Source: a virus
Length of the DNA: 45,331 nt
Virus record (IMG/VR): IMGVR_UViG_3300037560_000110
Span: 1 to 45,331 of that record
Strand: one strand, 5' to 3'
Shown here: one piece after another, positions 38,850 through 45,331 of the stretch
Position numbering within the stretch: position 1 is the stretch's first letter
Layout of the letters: each line of letters begins with the position of its first letter
The notes under the pieces: generated by a model
What the model was told of the DNA's origin: nothing
Database searches by the model: none
The model's input: the letters and a program-made list of their open reading frames with translations, nothing else
Program-made: the position numbers and the translations under genes

Positions 38850-39253
38850 TACAGCACCATTGGGGTACATTTAAAAGTTCGCATCAAATACAAATATTCG
38901 GAGCCATATTTAGTCTGTGTCAAATATGCTTTCCAGCCCGATACGCTTTCGCTTGGGGTGCCGCCAGAATAACTAAACGAAGCATCACCAACACTTTCGC
39001 CGGTGATTGCTCCCCTGGTTATATCGCTATCTCCGATCTCAGGAGGAGAAGCGTCATCCATAGCGTAAAAATGAGCCACCAATAACGCCAAGCCGTGAGT
39101 CGCTTTCTTATCTGGAAATTGCTTCGGATTAATATATTGTGACTGCATGTCCTTGACAGCAGAAAATTCAGTACTATCATTAGTCCGTGCCGCATACTTC
39201 TTGCCAGTAAGCAAATCAACATAAGCCTTTGTGACGTCATCTGGATAAGCCAT
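38849..39253 (-). CDS. Head-tail adaptor, DUF4054-like
   Basis: This 134-residue protein matches the DUF4054 pattern: THGLALLVAHFYAMDD, then GAITGESVGDASFSY and a terminal KYGSEYLYLMRTFKCTP. DUF4054 proteins form the connector ring under the portal. The gene is TAATG-coupled to the preceding small gene. Confidence 0.8.
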   Translation of the reverse strand: MAYPDDVTKAYVDLLTGKKYAARTNDSTEFSAVKDMQSQYINPKQFPDKKATHGLALLVAHFYAMDDASPPEIGDSDITRGAITGESVGDASFSYSGGTPSESVSGWKAYLTQTKYGSEYLYLMRTFKCTPMVL

Positions 39254-39567
39254 TATTTACCCTCATTTTCATCAGGCATTTCTAAAAGCTTTAATTGAGC
39301 TTCAATAGCTGTCTTGTGTTTTCCTGTAGCTTTCTCTGCCCATTGCTCAAGTAGATCTTTATGTAGAGTTTTCTCAATTAGCTCAATGGAGACTTTGCCA
39401 TTTTTAATGACCTCTATTTGTCCATCTTTAATCATGCTGTCAATCTGTCTCTTGTGGATCTTACTGATTCTTTCCCAATCTCCATCCTCGACCTTGTTTA
39501 CTCTTGGTCCAAGAATTACGCCGGAGAAGTTAATAATGTGAACATTTTTGTTGTCTACTAATACCAT
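39253..39567 (-). CDS. Hypothetical neck-region protein
   Basis: This 104-residue protein is unrecognised. It begins with strands (VHIINFSGVILGPRVNKV) and ends with a charged helix (LHKDLLEQWAEKATGKHKTA). Its place between major capsid and the DUF4054-like adaptor suggests a minor head or connector subunit. GAGG precedes the ATG. A terminator lies upstream, so it may be transcribed less than the capsid gene. Confidence 0.6.
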   Translation of the reverse strand: MVLVDNKNVHIINFSGVILGPRVNKVEDGDWERISKIHKRQIDSMIKDGQIEVIKNGKVSIELIEKTLHKDLLEQWAEKATGKHKTAIEAQLKLLEMPDENEGK

Positions 39568-39601
39568 GATTTTTCCTCATTTGTTTCGTTCGTGAAATAA
39601 A

Positions 39602-39630
39602 CCCCTGGCCCACAATGTGAAGGCCAGGGG
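39602..39630 (-). terminator. Terminator after the major capsid gene
   Basis: CCCCTGGCC/GGCCAGGGG is a perfect 9-bp GC-rich stem with an 11-base loop. It is followed on the minus strand by TTTATTTC. It lies 15 bases after the capsid stop and probably reduces read-through so that capsid message exceeds downstream neck and tail message. Confidence 0.7.
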
Positions 39631-39644
39631 AGTAGTAGCTTTTT

Positions 39645-40601
39645 TTAAATACCTTTGAGAATTGTAGCACTCAATGGGTATGCTAAAATGACGCCTGCTG
39701 TGCGCATATGGCAAGGAATCTCGAACATTAGCCCGTCTTCTTGTGCTGGGAATTGCTCAAAATCTTGTGGCGTTTCTAACCAGATTTTATCTGGATTCTT
39801 TGTGTAAAGAATCAATGCATCAGATCCGTCATAATCACCAGGAGCTCCGCCGCCTCCACCCGTCGCAACAGAATTTTTCATGTTATAAACAGGAATTATC
39901 TCTTTGATGAATGGGTTAGATTTAAGGATATAATCCAGGATGGAAGTATCCGAAGTAGAGCTTCTTGGAGTAGTTGCAATATGAGTGTACTGAAGTTCTG
40001 GAATCATAACAGTATCAGGCGCCTCGACACCATTACTGCCATCTCTCACAGTTGCTGTGATATTTTTGAAGTCCAGTAGGATCTCGTCTGGGGATTTATC
40101 AACAAACTTAGTTGATCCACTAACACTATCGGTAGGAGCTGTCACAGGCATTGCAGGGTGGCCGATAAACGCAGGAATATCTGTTTTTGGGTCGCCCTCA
40201 AAAGCAAGCTTATTCTCTAGCTGCATACATTGACGCCGCGCCGCATTGGCCTTACGCTGCTCCAAAGGTTTTCCAGCCATTCGCGCCGATCTGACGTCGT
40301 GGACAGAATAGCCATACGCCACTCCGATACCGTAGATTTTCCTAGTGATTTCCTTAGCTAAGATTTCTACGTTGGGTAAATCCACGCTGTAGTTGCTCAG
40401 CAACCGAGCCATTCCGACATGGTCCCATGATTGATATGTCACAGTGTTCGCGCCAGTATCAGTTGTTGAATCAACTGGAAAAAGCGACCGTGCCAAAAGT
40501 TCAGGGTACAAGACGTCGTATGTCTTGGTCTTAACTGCTTCTAATTCTTTCTCGAAAAAGATCCCATGATCGTCATCGAGATTCTTAAATAATTCGCCCA
40601 T
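39645..40601 (-). CDS. Major capsid protein, DUF2184-like
   Basis: This 318-residue protein forms the icosahedral shell. It resembles DUF2184/HK97-fold capsid proteins: TYDVLYPELLARSLFPVDS and TVTYQSWDHVGMARLLSNYS near the start, RKIYGIGVAYGYSVHDVRSA, NKLAFEGD, and a C-terminal PCHMRTAGVILAYPLSATIL. AAAGGG precedes the ATG. It lies between the cement protein and a strong terminator. Confidence 0.85.
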   Translation of the reverse strand: MGELFKNLDDDHGIFFEKELEAVKTKTYDVLYPELLARSLFPVDSTTDTGANTVTYQSWDHVGMARLLSNYSVDLPNVEILAKEITRKIYGIGVAYGYSVHDVRSARMAGKPLEQRKANAARRQCMQLENKLAFEGDPKTDIPAFIGHPAMPVTAPTDSVSGSTKFVDKSPDEILLDFKNITATVRDGSNGVEAPDTVMIPELQYTHIATTPRSSTSDTSILDYILKSNPFIKEIIPVYNMKNSVATGGGGGAPGDYDGSDALILYTKNPDKIWLETPQDFEQFPAQEDGLMFEIPCHMRTAGVILAYPLSATILKGI

Positions 40602-40642
40602 AATTTAATTCCCTTTAAATAATGTGTTAGTTGGTGCGACGA

Positions 40643-41095
40643 TTACAGATCAATTGCCATGATGAAAACGTCACCATCAGCAGCGGCCTTAGTGTGAGCT
40701 TTACCTACCTTCAAAGTAGTGGATGCTCCGATAGTGGAACTGTACTTCTTTGTGGTTGGGTTATAACCAACATCTGCACCTTTAAGAATTGCACCGCCAG
40801 CAACAACATAAAGACGACCTTCTCTCATTACTGGGAATTGGCCATTAACAGGATAAGAATAATCTCCTGACTCATGCTCTTGGTTTGGCTCGTATACAGC
40901 TACACCTGTAACAGCAGCAGTTGTGGTGCCTGTCACATACTGGTCATCACTACCAGCAACATCCTTTACAGGAGCTCCAGCTAGAATAGGCAAAGCAGCA
41001 AGTCCGCTGTCGATTTGACGATTAGAAAAATGTTCCGCGATCATACCCATAAATCCGATATCTGGGGTATCCGCGTATGATGTTTGTCCTGACAT
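40643..41095 (-). CDS. Capsid cement/decoration protein
   Basis: This 150-residue beta-rich protein (GVAVYEPNQEHESGDYSYPV, PVMREGRLYVVAGG) lies between the protease/scaffold and the capsid gene. There phages of this type encode a cement protein (DUF2190- or gp24-like). The start at 41095 has GGAG upstream; the frame extends to a TTG at 41110 that is inside that site. It probably sits on the capsid three-fold points. Confidence 0.75.
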   Translation of the reverse strand: MSGQTSYADTPDIGFMGMIAEHFSNRQIDSGLAALPILAGAPVKDVAGSDDQYVTGTTTAAVTGVAVYEPNQEHESGDYSYPVNGQFPVMREGRLYVVAGGAILKGADVGYNPTTKKYSSTIGASTTLKVGKAHTKAAADGDVFIMAIDL

Positions 41096-41124
41096 ATTAT
41101 TTGTCTCCAAAATTAAAAGTTAAA

Positions 41125-42318
41125 TTACTTACGTTTCCACTGATTTTTGGCATCTTCAAAAGACTTCTTGCGAGCTTCCTCATATCCGCCAACCGCGTCT
41201 TTCTTGCCTTCTACGTTGCTCTTGCCAAGAATTTCCTCATCCTTGTTTACTGGTTTGAAATCTTCAACACAGATATCAAATCGAGCATTGATGTATTCAT
41301 CACTAACGCCATCGAGTTTCGCGTCCTTGCGAAGTTTCTCAATAACCTTAACCTTGATAGCTCTGTCATCAAGATTGGCGACGTCTTCAGAGTCTCCAAG
41401 GATCTTAACGCACTTAGAGACAAGCTCTACACGCTTGGTAACAGCCGAATCAAAATTTGCTTTATCCTTAGCTGATTTCTCTTCTGCCTTTCCATCTTCT
41501 GTCTTCACTTTCAACTCGTCACGCTCTGCTGTGATAGTATCCAGATTCTTTGTGGAGTCAGATAACAAAGTTGCTTTATCCGCCGAGTCTTTTTGAAGTT
41601 TAATCAAGAGCTCATAGGCTTCGTCTTCAACTTTGTATTCTTTCCCGTCGGATAAAAATACTTTCATTAATTCTTCCTTTTCCGTATCAACATCATTGTT
41701 AAAATTATCACCAAAAGAAACACCATCACAAATGAGATGTTGCTCTACTTCTACATCATCACTATCCATCAATACCCTGCAATTGGCTCCGCCCCTCGCA
41801 CGATCCACAAGGCTTAAATGATTATACTTGATATCTCTCTGCCTATAATCATATCGAATCCCGTTCCATTCTCCGGCGATCTCTTCAAGCTCACATTCGT
41901 AGCCTAGAGATAGCTCCCTTTTCTTTCCATCTACTATCTTCTTAATAGCAGCAGGATTAAAGAAGGTGACTAGCTGCTGAATATATTCTTCCTTGTCTCC
42001 ATTGAATTGAACACCAGGAACTCGCTTAGGTCGATCTGTTGACATTCCAACAATGCTGTTTAGAGCGTTCTCCGGAGTAACCAAATCTTTCGGGTGATTT
42101 TCTGTGGTAGGAAGTCCCACCAGGGTAGCCATGCTCTCTTCTTTAAAAACATCGTCTGGATGTCTTAACTGGCGAATGACTCGAACCGTTCCATCTGGAG
42201 AAATCTCCTGATATACGAAGACGCCCGTTCTTGTTAAATTACTTAGGATATTCAAAAAACCGTTAGGTTGTAATGGGATCTCATCAGTATTCAACTTAAT
42301 GTAATCTAAGTTTAGCAT
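41125..42318 (-). CDS. Capsid protease/scaffold fusion, DUF2213-like
   Basis: This 397-residue protein has a DUF2213 prohead-protease-like N-terminal domain (about 1-185: VGLPTTENHPKDLVTPENA, RELSLGYECELEEI and HLSLVDRARGG). A long charged helical region follows (about 215-397), typical of a scaffold. Asn-His-Pro and Ser-Leu-Gly-Tyr sit where catalytic residues occur in the family. The fusion fits self-processing during prohead maturation. The C-terminal Lys-rich end may contact the capsid. Confidence 0.8.
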   Translation of the reverse strand: MLNLDYIKLNTDEIPLQPNGFLNILSNLTRTGVFVYQEISPDGTVRVIRQLRHPDDVFKEESMATLVGLPTTENHPKDLVTPENALNSIVGMSTDRPKRVPGVQFNGDKEEYIQQLVTFFNPAAIKKIVDGKKRELSLGYECELEEIAGEWNGIRYDYRQRDIKYNHLSLVDRARGGANCRVLMDSDDVEVEQHLICDGVSFGDNFNNDVDTEKEELMKVFLSDGKEYKVEDEAYELLIKLQKDSADKATLLSDSTKNLDTITAERDELKVKTEDGKAEEKSAKDKANFDSAVTKRVELVSKCVKILGDSEDVANLDDRAIKVKVIEKLRKDAKLDGVSDEYINARFDICVEDFKPVNKDEEILGKSNVEGKKDAVGGYEEARKKSFEDAKNQWKRK

Positions 42319-42376
42319 TGATCTTTTTACCTCTTAAATGGTATATGTAAATAATACACCATATTGCATCCACTTA

Positions 42377-43249
42377 TCAAGCCTCTTCTAATTCCTGGAA
42401 ATAAGGAATAGCACTGCATCGACAATTCCAAGGCTCTCCAGGGATGGTTGGACTACTCGAAAATATCGGGTCAATAGCCGGTCCATAATTCTCCCCCTGT
42501 GGGGTAACTCCAGATGAACCATCCCAGGAAAATAATAGTCCATCCATAGACTCGTGTGTTTCCCTAACCCTCTCGTCATCTGCTGTTTGCCATCGGTACA
42601 ACTCTACTCCTGAAGCCCTTTGACGCTTTTCATTGATTGCTCCAAGAGCTGTAGACACCTCATTCCTTGCAATGAACTTAGCCCTGTTCACAGCCTTCTT
42701 TAATGGGTTCTTAGGCATATCGATTGCTGATAAGGATGATACTGATCCCCTGATATTTTTGGCTATCTCTTCCCATCGAGATCCTGTGGTCAATCCCCTG
42801 GATATCTCCCCTCGGATATCATCGACAAGATCCTTGGTATTCTTTTGGATCTTACCCCTGGTGGTCATAACTGAGTTATCGATGATCTCCTGAGTGTTGG
42901 AAGGGAACAGGGTTATCTGCTGCCTTTGGAACTCTCTAATCGTATCCTGTTCAAGCTCCCCGTCAATCTCTTTAAAAAAATGCCTTAGCTCCCCATCAAT
43001 ACGAGGCTTTCCCCACCGGCTTAAAAATTGAGCTTCCACCAGGTCAACCAATCCCATCAATGTTTCACCTGGACTCTCGTCTGTATTGACCTGTGAGCTA
43101 GTGAAGGATTGCGCCAGGTGCTCGATCCTTGGAACTAAGAACCTGTTGACCAACATGTTTAGATCTTCCAACATCTCGATATTAAGCCGCTCCAATTGCC
43201 TCTCAAACTTCCGATTCTTCTTTGATGTCTTCTTAGGAGCTCTGGCCAT
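42377..43249 (-). CDS. Head morphogenesis protein (Mu F / SPP1 gp7-like)
   Basis: This 290-residue minor head protein has the typical C-terminus: RWQTADDERVRETHESMDG, then PWNCRCSAIPYF. Helical regions precede it, including FIARNEVSTALGAINEKRQ. It is likely ejected with or bound to the portal. The start overlaps the end of the mini-protein gene before it. Confidence 0.85.
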   Translation of the reverse strand: MARAPKKTSKKNRKFERQLERLNIEMLEDLNMLVNRFLVPRIEHLAQSFTSSQVNTDESPGETLMGLVDLVEAQFLSRWGKPRIDGELRHFFKEIDGELEQDTIREFQRQQITLFPSNTQEIIDNSVMTTRGKIQKNTKDLVDDIRGEISRGLTTGSRWEEIAKNIRGSVSSLSAIDMPKNPLKKAVNRAKFIARNEVSTALGAINEKRQRASGVELYRWQTADDERVRETHESMDGLLFSWDGSSGVTPQGENYGPAIDPIFSSSPTIPGEPWNCRCSAIPYFQELEEA

Positions 43250-43373
43250 CTATAGCCTCCCAGGCACTACATCTCTTATGAAGTGATTCATGGTCCAAAA
43301 ATAGCGTTGCCATAGCGTCGCAAATATGATCCTCAGGAACAAAGAACTTACAGGAATGACAATTTCTAATCAT
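43233..43373 (-). CDS. Cys-rich mini-protein between portal and head genes
   Basis: This 46-residue protein has CHSCKFF at its start, DHICDA in the middle and RCSAWEA near the end: C-x2-C-x-F ... C ... C-x-x-W. That matches the mini-domain seen in the early operon (2884, 6449), here inside the late operon. It overlaps its neighbours by 8 and 17 bp. It is probably a small metal-bound protein; no function is known. Confidence 0.6.
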   Translation of the reverse strand: MIRNCHSCKFFVPEDHICDAMATLFLDHESLHKRCSAWEAIDGQSS

Positions 43374-43581
43374 TGTACAACCTCTTCACCAAAGCCTTAT
43401 CCTTCTTGATGGTGGGCCTCTCAGGGAACCAGGTATCAGAGGCGTCACAATATGAAATCTTCTCACCCTTTAGCGTTCTCTCTACAAGATCCTTATTCCT
43501 CTCAGATCTTAGCTCTTTCTCATCAATCGTAGATCCTTCAAAGATCTGTACTCGTTTTCTATTGATATCAATTACTTTCAT
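43366..43581 (-). CDS. Hypothetical small protein near portal
   Basis: This 71-residue charged protein is unrecognised. It opens with strands (KVIDINRKRVQIFEG), then a helix rich in Glu and Arg, and ends RPTIKKDKALVKRLYND. The start at 43581 overlaps the end of the preceding zinc-ribbon gene by 14 bp. It may be a virion-assembly accessory. Confidence 0.6.
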   Translation of the reverse strand: MKVIDINRKRVQIFEGSTIDEKELRSERNKDLVERTLKGEKISYCDASDTWFPERPTIKKDKALVKRLYND

Positions 43582-43726
43582 TGAACACCCCACAAACTGG
43601 ACAAAGGAAGGGAGCTATATTATCCCTTTCATATGAGCAAACTTTACACTTCCTCTTTAGGCTCTTTCTTCTTAGGCTCGGGTATATCTTCCAAAGGATT
43701 TTTGTCATCACCTTCTTTAAAGTCAT
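43568..43726 (-). CDS. Rubredoxin-like zinc-ribbon mini-protein overlapping portal
   Basis: This 52-residue protein starts inside the end of the portal gene in another frame (83-bp overlap) at an ATG preceded by AAGGA. The first half is Lys-rich and helical. The second half holds CKVCSYERD and LCPVCGVFN: two C-x2-C knuckles 16 residues apart with an aromatic after the first, the pattern of rubredoxin-like zinc ribbons. The Cys part is outside the portal overlap, so it is not a by-product of portal coding. Confidence 0.6.
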   Translation of the reverse strand: MTLKKVMTKILWKIYPSLRRKSLKRKCKVCSYERDNIAPFLCPVCGVFNESN

Positions 43727-45047
43727 TTCTTTCCTTCTCCTGGATCTGTGTTTCGTAGCTGTATTCACCTGAATTAAACCTGGACTCAGCAACATCAAAG
43801 GAATCATATGCACCCATTGTTGTATATAGAACATCTATCTCAGCCTGAAGTTTCTTAGTCTCTATGATGGTCTTCTGGTCTTCCTGATACAATGGCTTAA
43901 ACTCAAAACTCATGTTCTCCGGAGCGGATACTTTTAAAGACTGTTGAGCAAAGATAACCTCGATAATTCTATTCAAGGGATCTCTTAGCTTAACTTCCTG
44001 TTGAGCTGCTACGGTATCGTAGTAGTCGATTAATTCGCTTTTGCCTTGCTCTCCTAACGATGCTCCAGCGCTCTCCCCCAATAAACGTGTATGGGGGATG
44101 TCTGTGGCGGCAACTAGGCGCTCCTTGATAAGCTGAACTATATCTTTGACACCTGCCAACTTAGAATCCATCAGCGCGAACTCGTCCTCTTTATCGAGAA
44201 CGATGGCCCTCATAGACGACCTCATCTGGTTAATGAACTCAAGCCGGTTTAGTATCAGCTCGCTCTCATCTGCTGCAACGGCTTCTGTCATAGCATCCAT
44301 TCTGTAAACTGGCTGATTAATCTCTTGAGCCAATGACGCCATAGAACTTAATGTTGTAGCATAATCACGAACAGGCTCCCTAAGTTTGGTATAGATGGAA
44401 TCATGCCAATAGTTATTTCTTATAAACAGCCGGTCCGGTAACTGATCTCCGTCAAACCGTATAACCCGTGAATGGTGGATTTTGATATAACTCTCCGCTC
44501 CTGCAAGCATACCGGAAGGGGTATACCTATAAAATTCTGGAGTACCATATAAGGGGTCGCCAAGATCCGATATAATGTCAGCCGATTCGATCTCCAGCTC
44601 CCACCGATCAAATACTTTTATAGCCTTGATCTCTCTCAGCCTAGATAGCTCCAAGGGTTCTGCTAGGTCCGTAGATCCGTCATCTACAGATAGAAAGGCC
44701 AAGGCTCCACCGTAGGCCCTGGCAAGGGTCCAAGCCCAGTTGTATTGATTCCATACTTTAAGCCTATCGAACTCACCATCAACACTCTTGATAATATCCT
44801 TGGAATCCTCATCCGTATCCTCATCAGAAAACTTCCAGGTAATTCCCTCCCTGGTGCCATCAAAGGGAACGGTCCTAGCAACTTTGGACGCCATAGCATC
44901 GCCAGCAAAAAGGGCCTCTTGAACACCCCTATTCAGCTTGTTCCATGATACGGACGCGCTTATCTGCTTATCCTTACCAGCCACGCCAAGGCCAGTAATC
45001 ACATTTTTCCATCCATCCTTGATTACCTTTAAAACGGTCTTTTTCAT
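43644..45047 (-). CDS. Portal protein, DUF1073-like
   Basis: This 467-residue protein forms the dodecameric ring through which DNA enters. It resembles the DUF1073 portal family: NYWAWTLARAYGGALAFL-type segment near residue 100 (here QYNWAWTLARAYGGALAFLS), IKIHHSRVIRFDGDQLPDRL, and GAGASLGEQGKSELIDYYD-like segment (GESAGASLGEQGKSELIDYY). The last 35 residues are highly charged (KKKEPKEEV). The start overlaps the terL stop (ATGA). Confidence 0.85.
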   Translation of the reverse strand: MKKTVLKVIKDGWKNVITGLGVAGKDKQISASVSWNKLNRGVQEALFAGDAMASKVARTVPFDGTREGITWKFSDEDTDEDSKDIIKSVDGEFDRLKVWNQYNWAWTLARAYGGALAFLSVDDGSTDLAEPLELSRLREIKAIKVFDRWELEIESADIISDLGDPLYGTPEFYRYTPSGMLAGAESYIKIHHSRVIRFDGDQLPDRLFIRNNYWHDSIYTKLREPVRDYATTLSSMASLAQEINQPVYRMDAMTEAVAADESELILNRLEFINQMRSSMRAIVLDKEDEFALMDSKLAGVKDIVQLIKERLVAATDIPHTRLLGESAGASLGEQGKSELIDYYDTVAAQQEVKLRDPLNRIIEVIFAQQSLKVSAPENMSFEFKPLYQEDQKTIIETKKLQAEIDVLYTTMGAYDSFDVAESRFNSGEYSYETQIQEKERNDFKEGDDKNPLEDIPEPKKKEPKEEV

Positions 45048-45331
45048 GAGTATGCCCTTAATCTAGCTAGTCCTGTTAATTTACTGAATCTCTCTAATGC
45101 CTGTGACATACAATCCACGATGTCATCATTTGGAGAAGCTGGAAATGTTGTCAGCTCCTCCACAAATACCTTAGTCAATGGATGATCTGCCGGAAAGTGC
45201 ACATTCCCCGCCTCGAATACTGGCGACACTAAATGTAACCTCTCATCCTTCTGGCCTACTGGCTCCACTGGGATAATGCCTGATACCTCCTTTTTAAGAA
45301 GGGTAATGATCGCTGGACCATTAGCCTTATT
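45044..45331 (-). CDS. terL: Terminase large subunit, C-terminal part (continues at base 1)
   Basis: This is the C-terminal end of the gene at 1-1339; 45205-45331 repeats 1-127, so the unique part here is 45044-45204. It carries the last nuclease motif, PNDDIVDCMSQALERF, with the metal-binding Asp residues of the RNase H fold. The stop overlaps the portal ATG. A GTG at 45268 could look like a start, but the frame is continuous with the N-terminal domain. Confidence 0.95.
   Translation of the reverse strand, partial: NKANGPAIITLLKKEVSGIIPVEPVGQKDERLHLVSPVFEAGNVHFPADHPLTKVFVEELTTFPASPNDDIVDCMSQALERFSKLTGLARLRAYS
45205..45331. repeat. Exact terminal repeat (right copy)
   Basis: Identical to 1-127. 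It should be counted once when the genome is closed, giving about 45,204 bp. The join is inside terL and preserves its reading frame. Confidence 0.95.

Noticed and set aside
43727-43834. N-terminal extension of the zinc-ribbon frame
   Set aside because: This part lies wholly in portal coding sequence and has no ribosome site; the start at 43726 is better supported.
1-45331. tRNA genes, CRISPR arrays, integrase, insertion sequences
   Set aside because: I saw no cloverleaf-like sequence, no regularly spaced repeats, no tyrosine or serine recombinase motifs and no transposase; a scan by eye could miss a divergent tRNA.

Overview
This window is one essentially complete genome of a tailed phage with a contractile tail (myovirus-like). 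The first 127 bases (1-127) recur exactly as the last 127 (45205-45331), and the large terminase gene runs unbroken across that junction. The sequence is therefore a circular or circularly permuted genome of about 45,204 bp, opened inside terL. It is A+T-rich, densely packed and full of ATGA and TAATG start/stop overlaps, with strong AAGGAG-type ribosome sites. A predicted lipoprotein with a bacterial lipobox and an M15-type peptidoglycan peptidase point to a bacterial, probably Gram-negative host; the genus cannot be told from the sequence. I see no integrase, tRNA, CRISPR array or insertion sequence.

Layout. (1) Late region, minus strand: a sigma70-like promoter at 1862-1891 reads into terS and terL, wraps across the window edge to 45 kb, and continues down through portal, head morphogenesis, protease/scaffold, cement and major capsid genes (45-39.6 kb). 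Next come neck genes (39.6-37.4 kb), sheath and two tube paralogues (37.4-35 kb), a tail assembly chaperone with a programmed -1 frameshift (35.0-34.5 kb), tape measure, baseplate hub/spike/wedge genes (34.5-27 kb) and a fibre/receptor-binding block (27-18.9 kb). (2) Lysis/host-interaction region, 18.9-15 kb: a secreted propeller-like protein, a LysR-type DNA-binding domain without effector domain, a possible holin-like protein, an M15 peptidase, small proteins and a lipoprotein alpha/beta-hydrolase. A two-gene plus-strand unit (17273-17670) sits inside it. (3) Replication/recombination operon, plus strand, 12.3-14.9 kb: Sak4-like ATPase, DUF669, HNH nuclease, HTH protein and Gp157-like protein. 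(4) A divergent primase-helicase (12210-10021) with a candidate origin just downstream (9812-10030), beside a plus-strand gene (9293-9811) whose promoter overlaps an inverted repeat. (5) Early leftward operon, minus strand, 9143-1946: about 26 small, overlapping, mostly unrecognised genes. They include four tandem paralogues, many Cys-rich mini-proteins and several tiny membrane proteins.

The genes fit a lytic programme: leftward early genes (candidate host-takeover or anti-defence functions), middle replication/recombination genes, then one very long late operon in which packaging, head, neck, tail and lysis genes follow assembly order. The most novel parts are the early operon (especially the four-paralogue array), the lipoprotein hydrolase near the lysis genes, and the seven-repeat propeller fibre protein.
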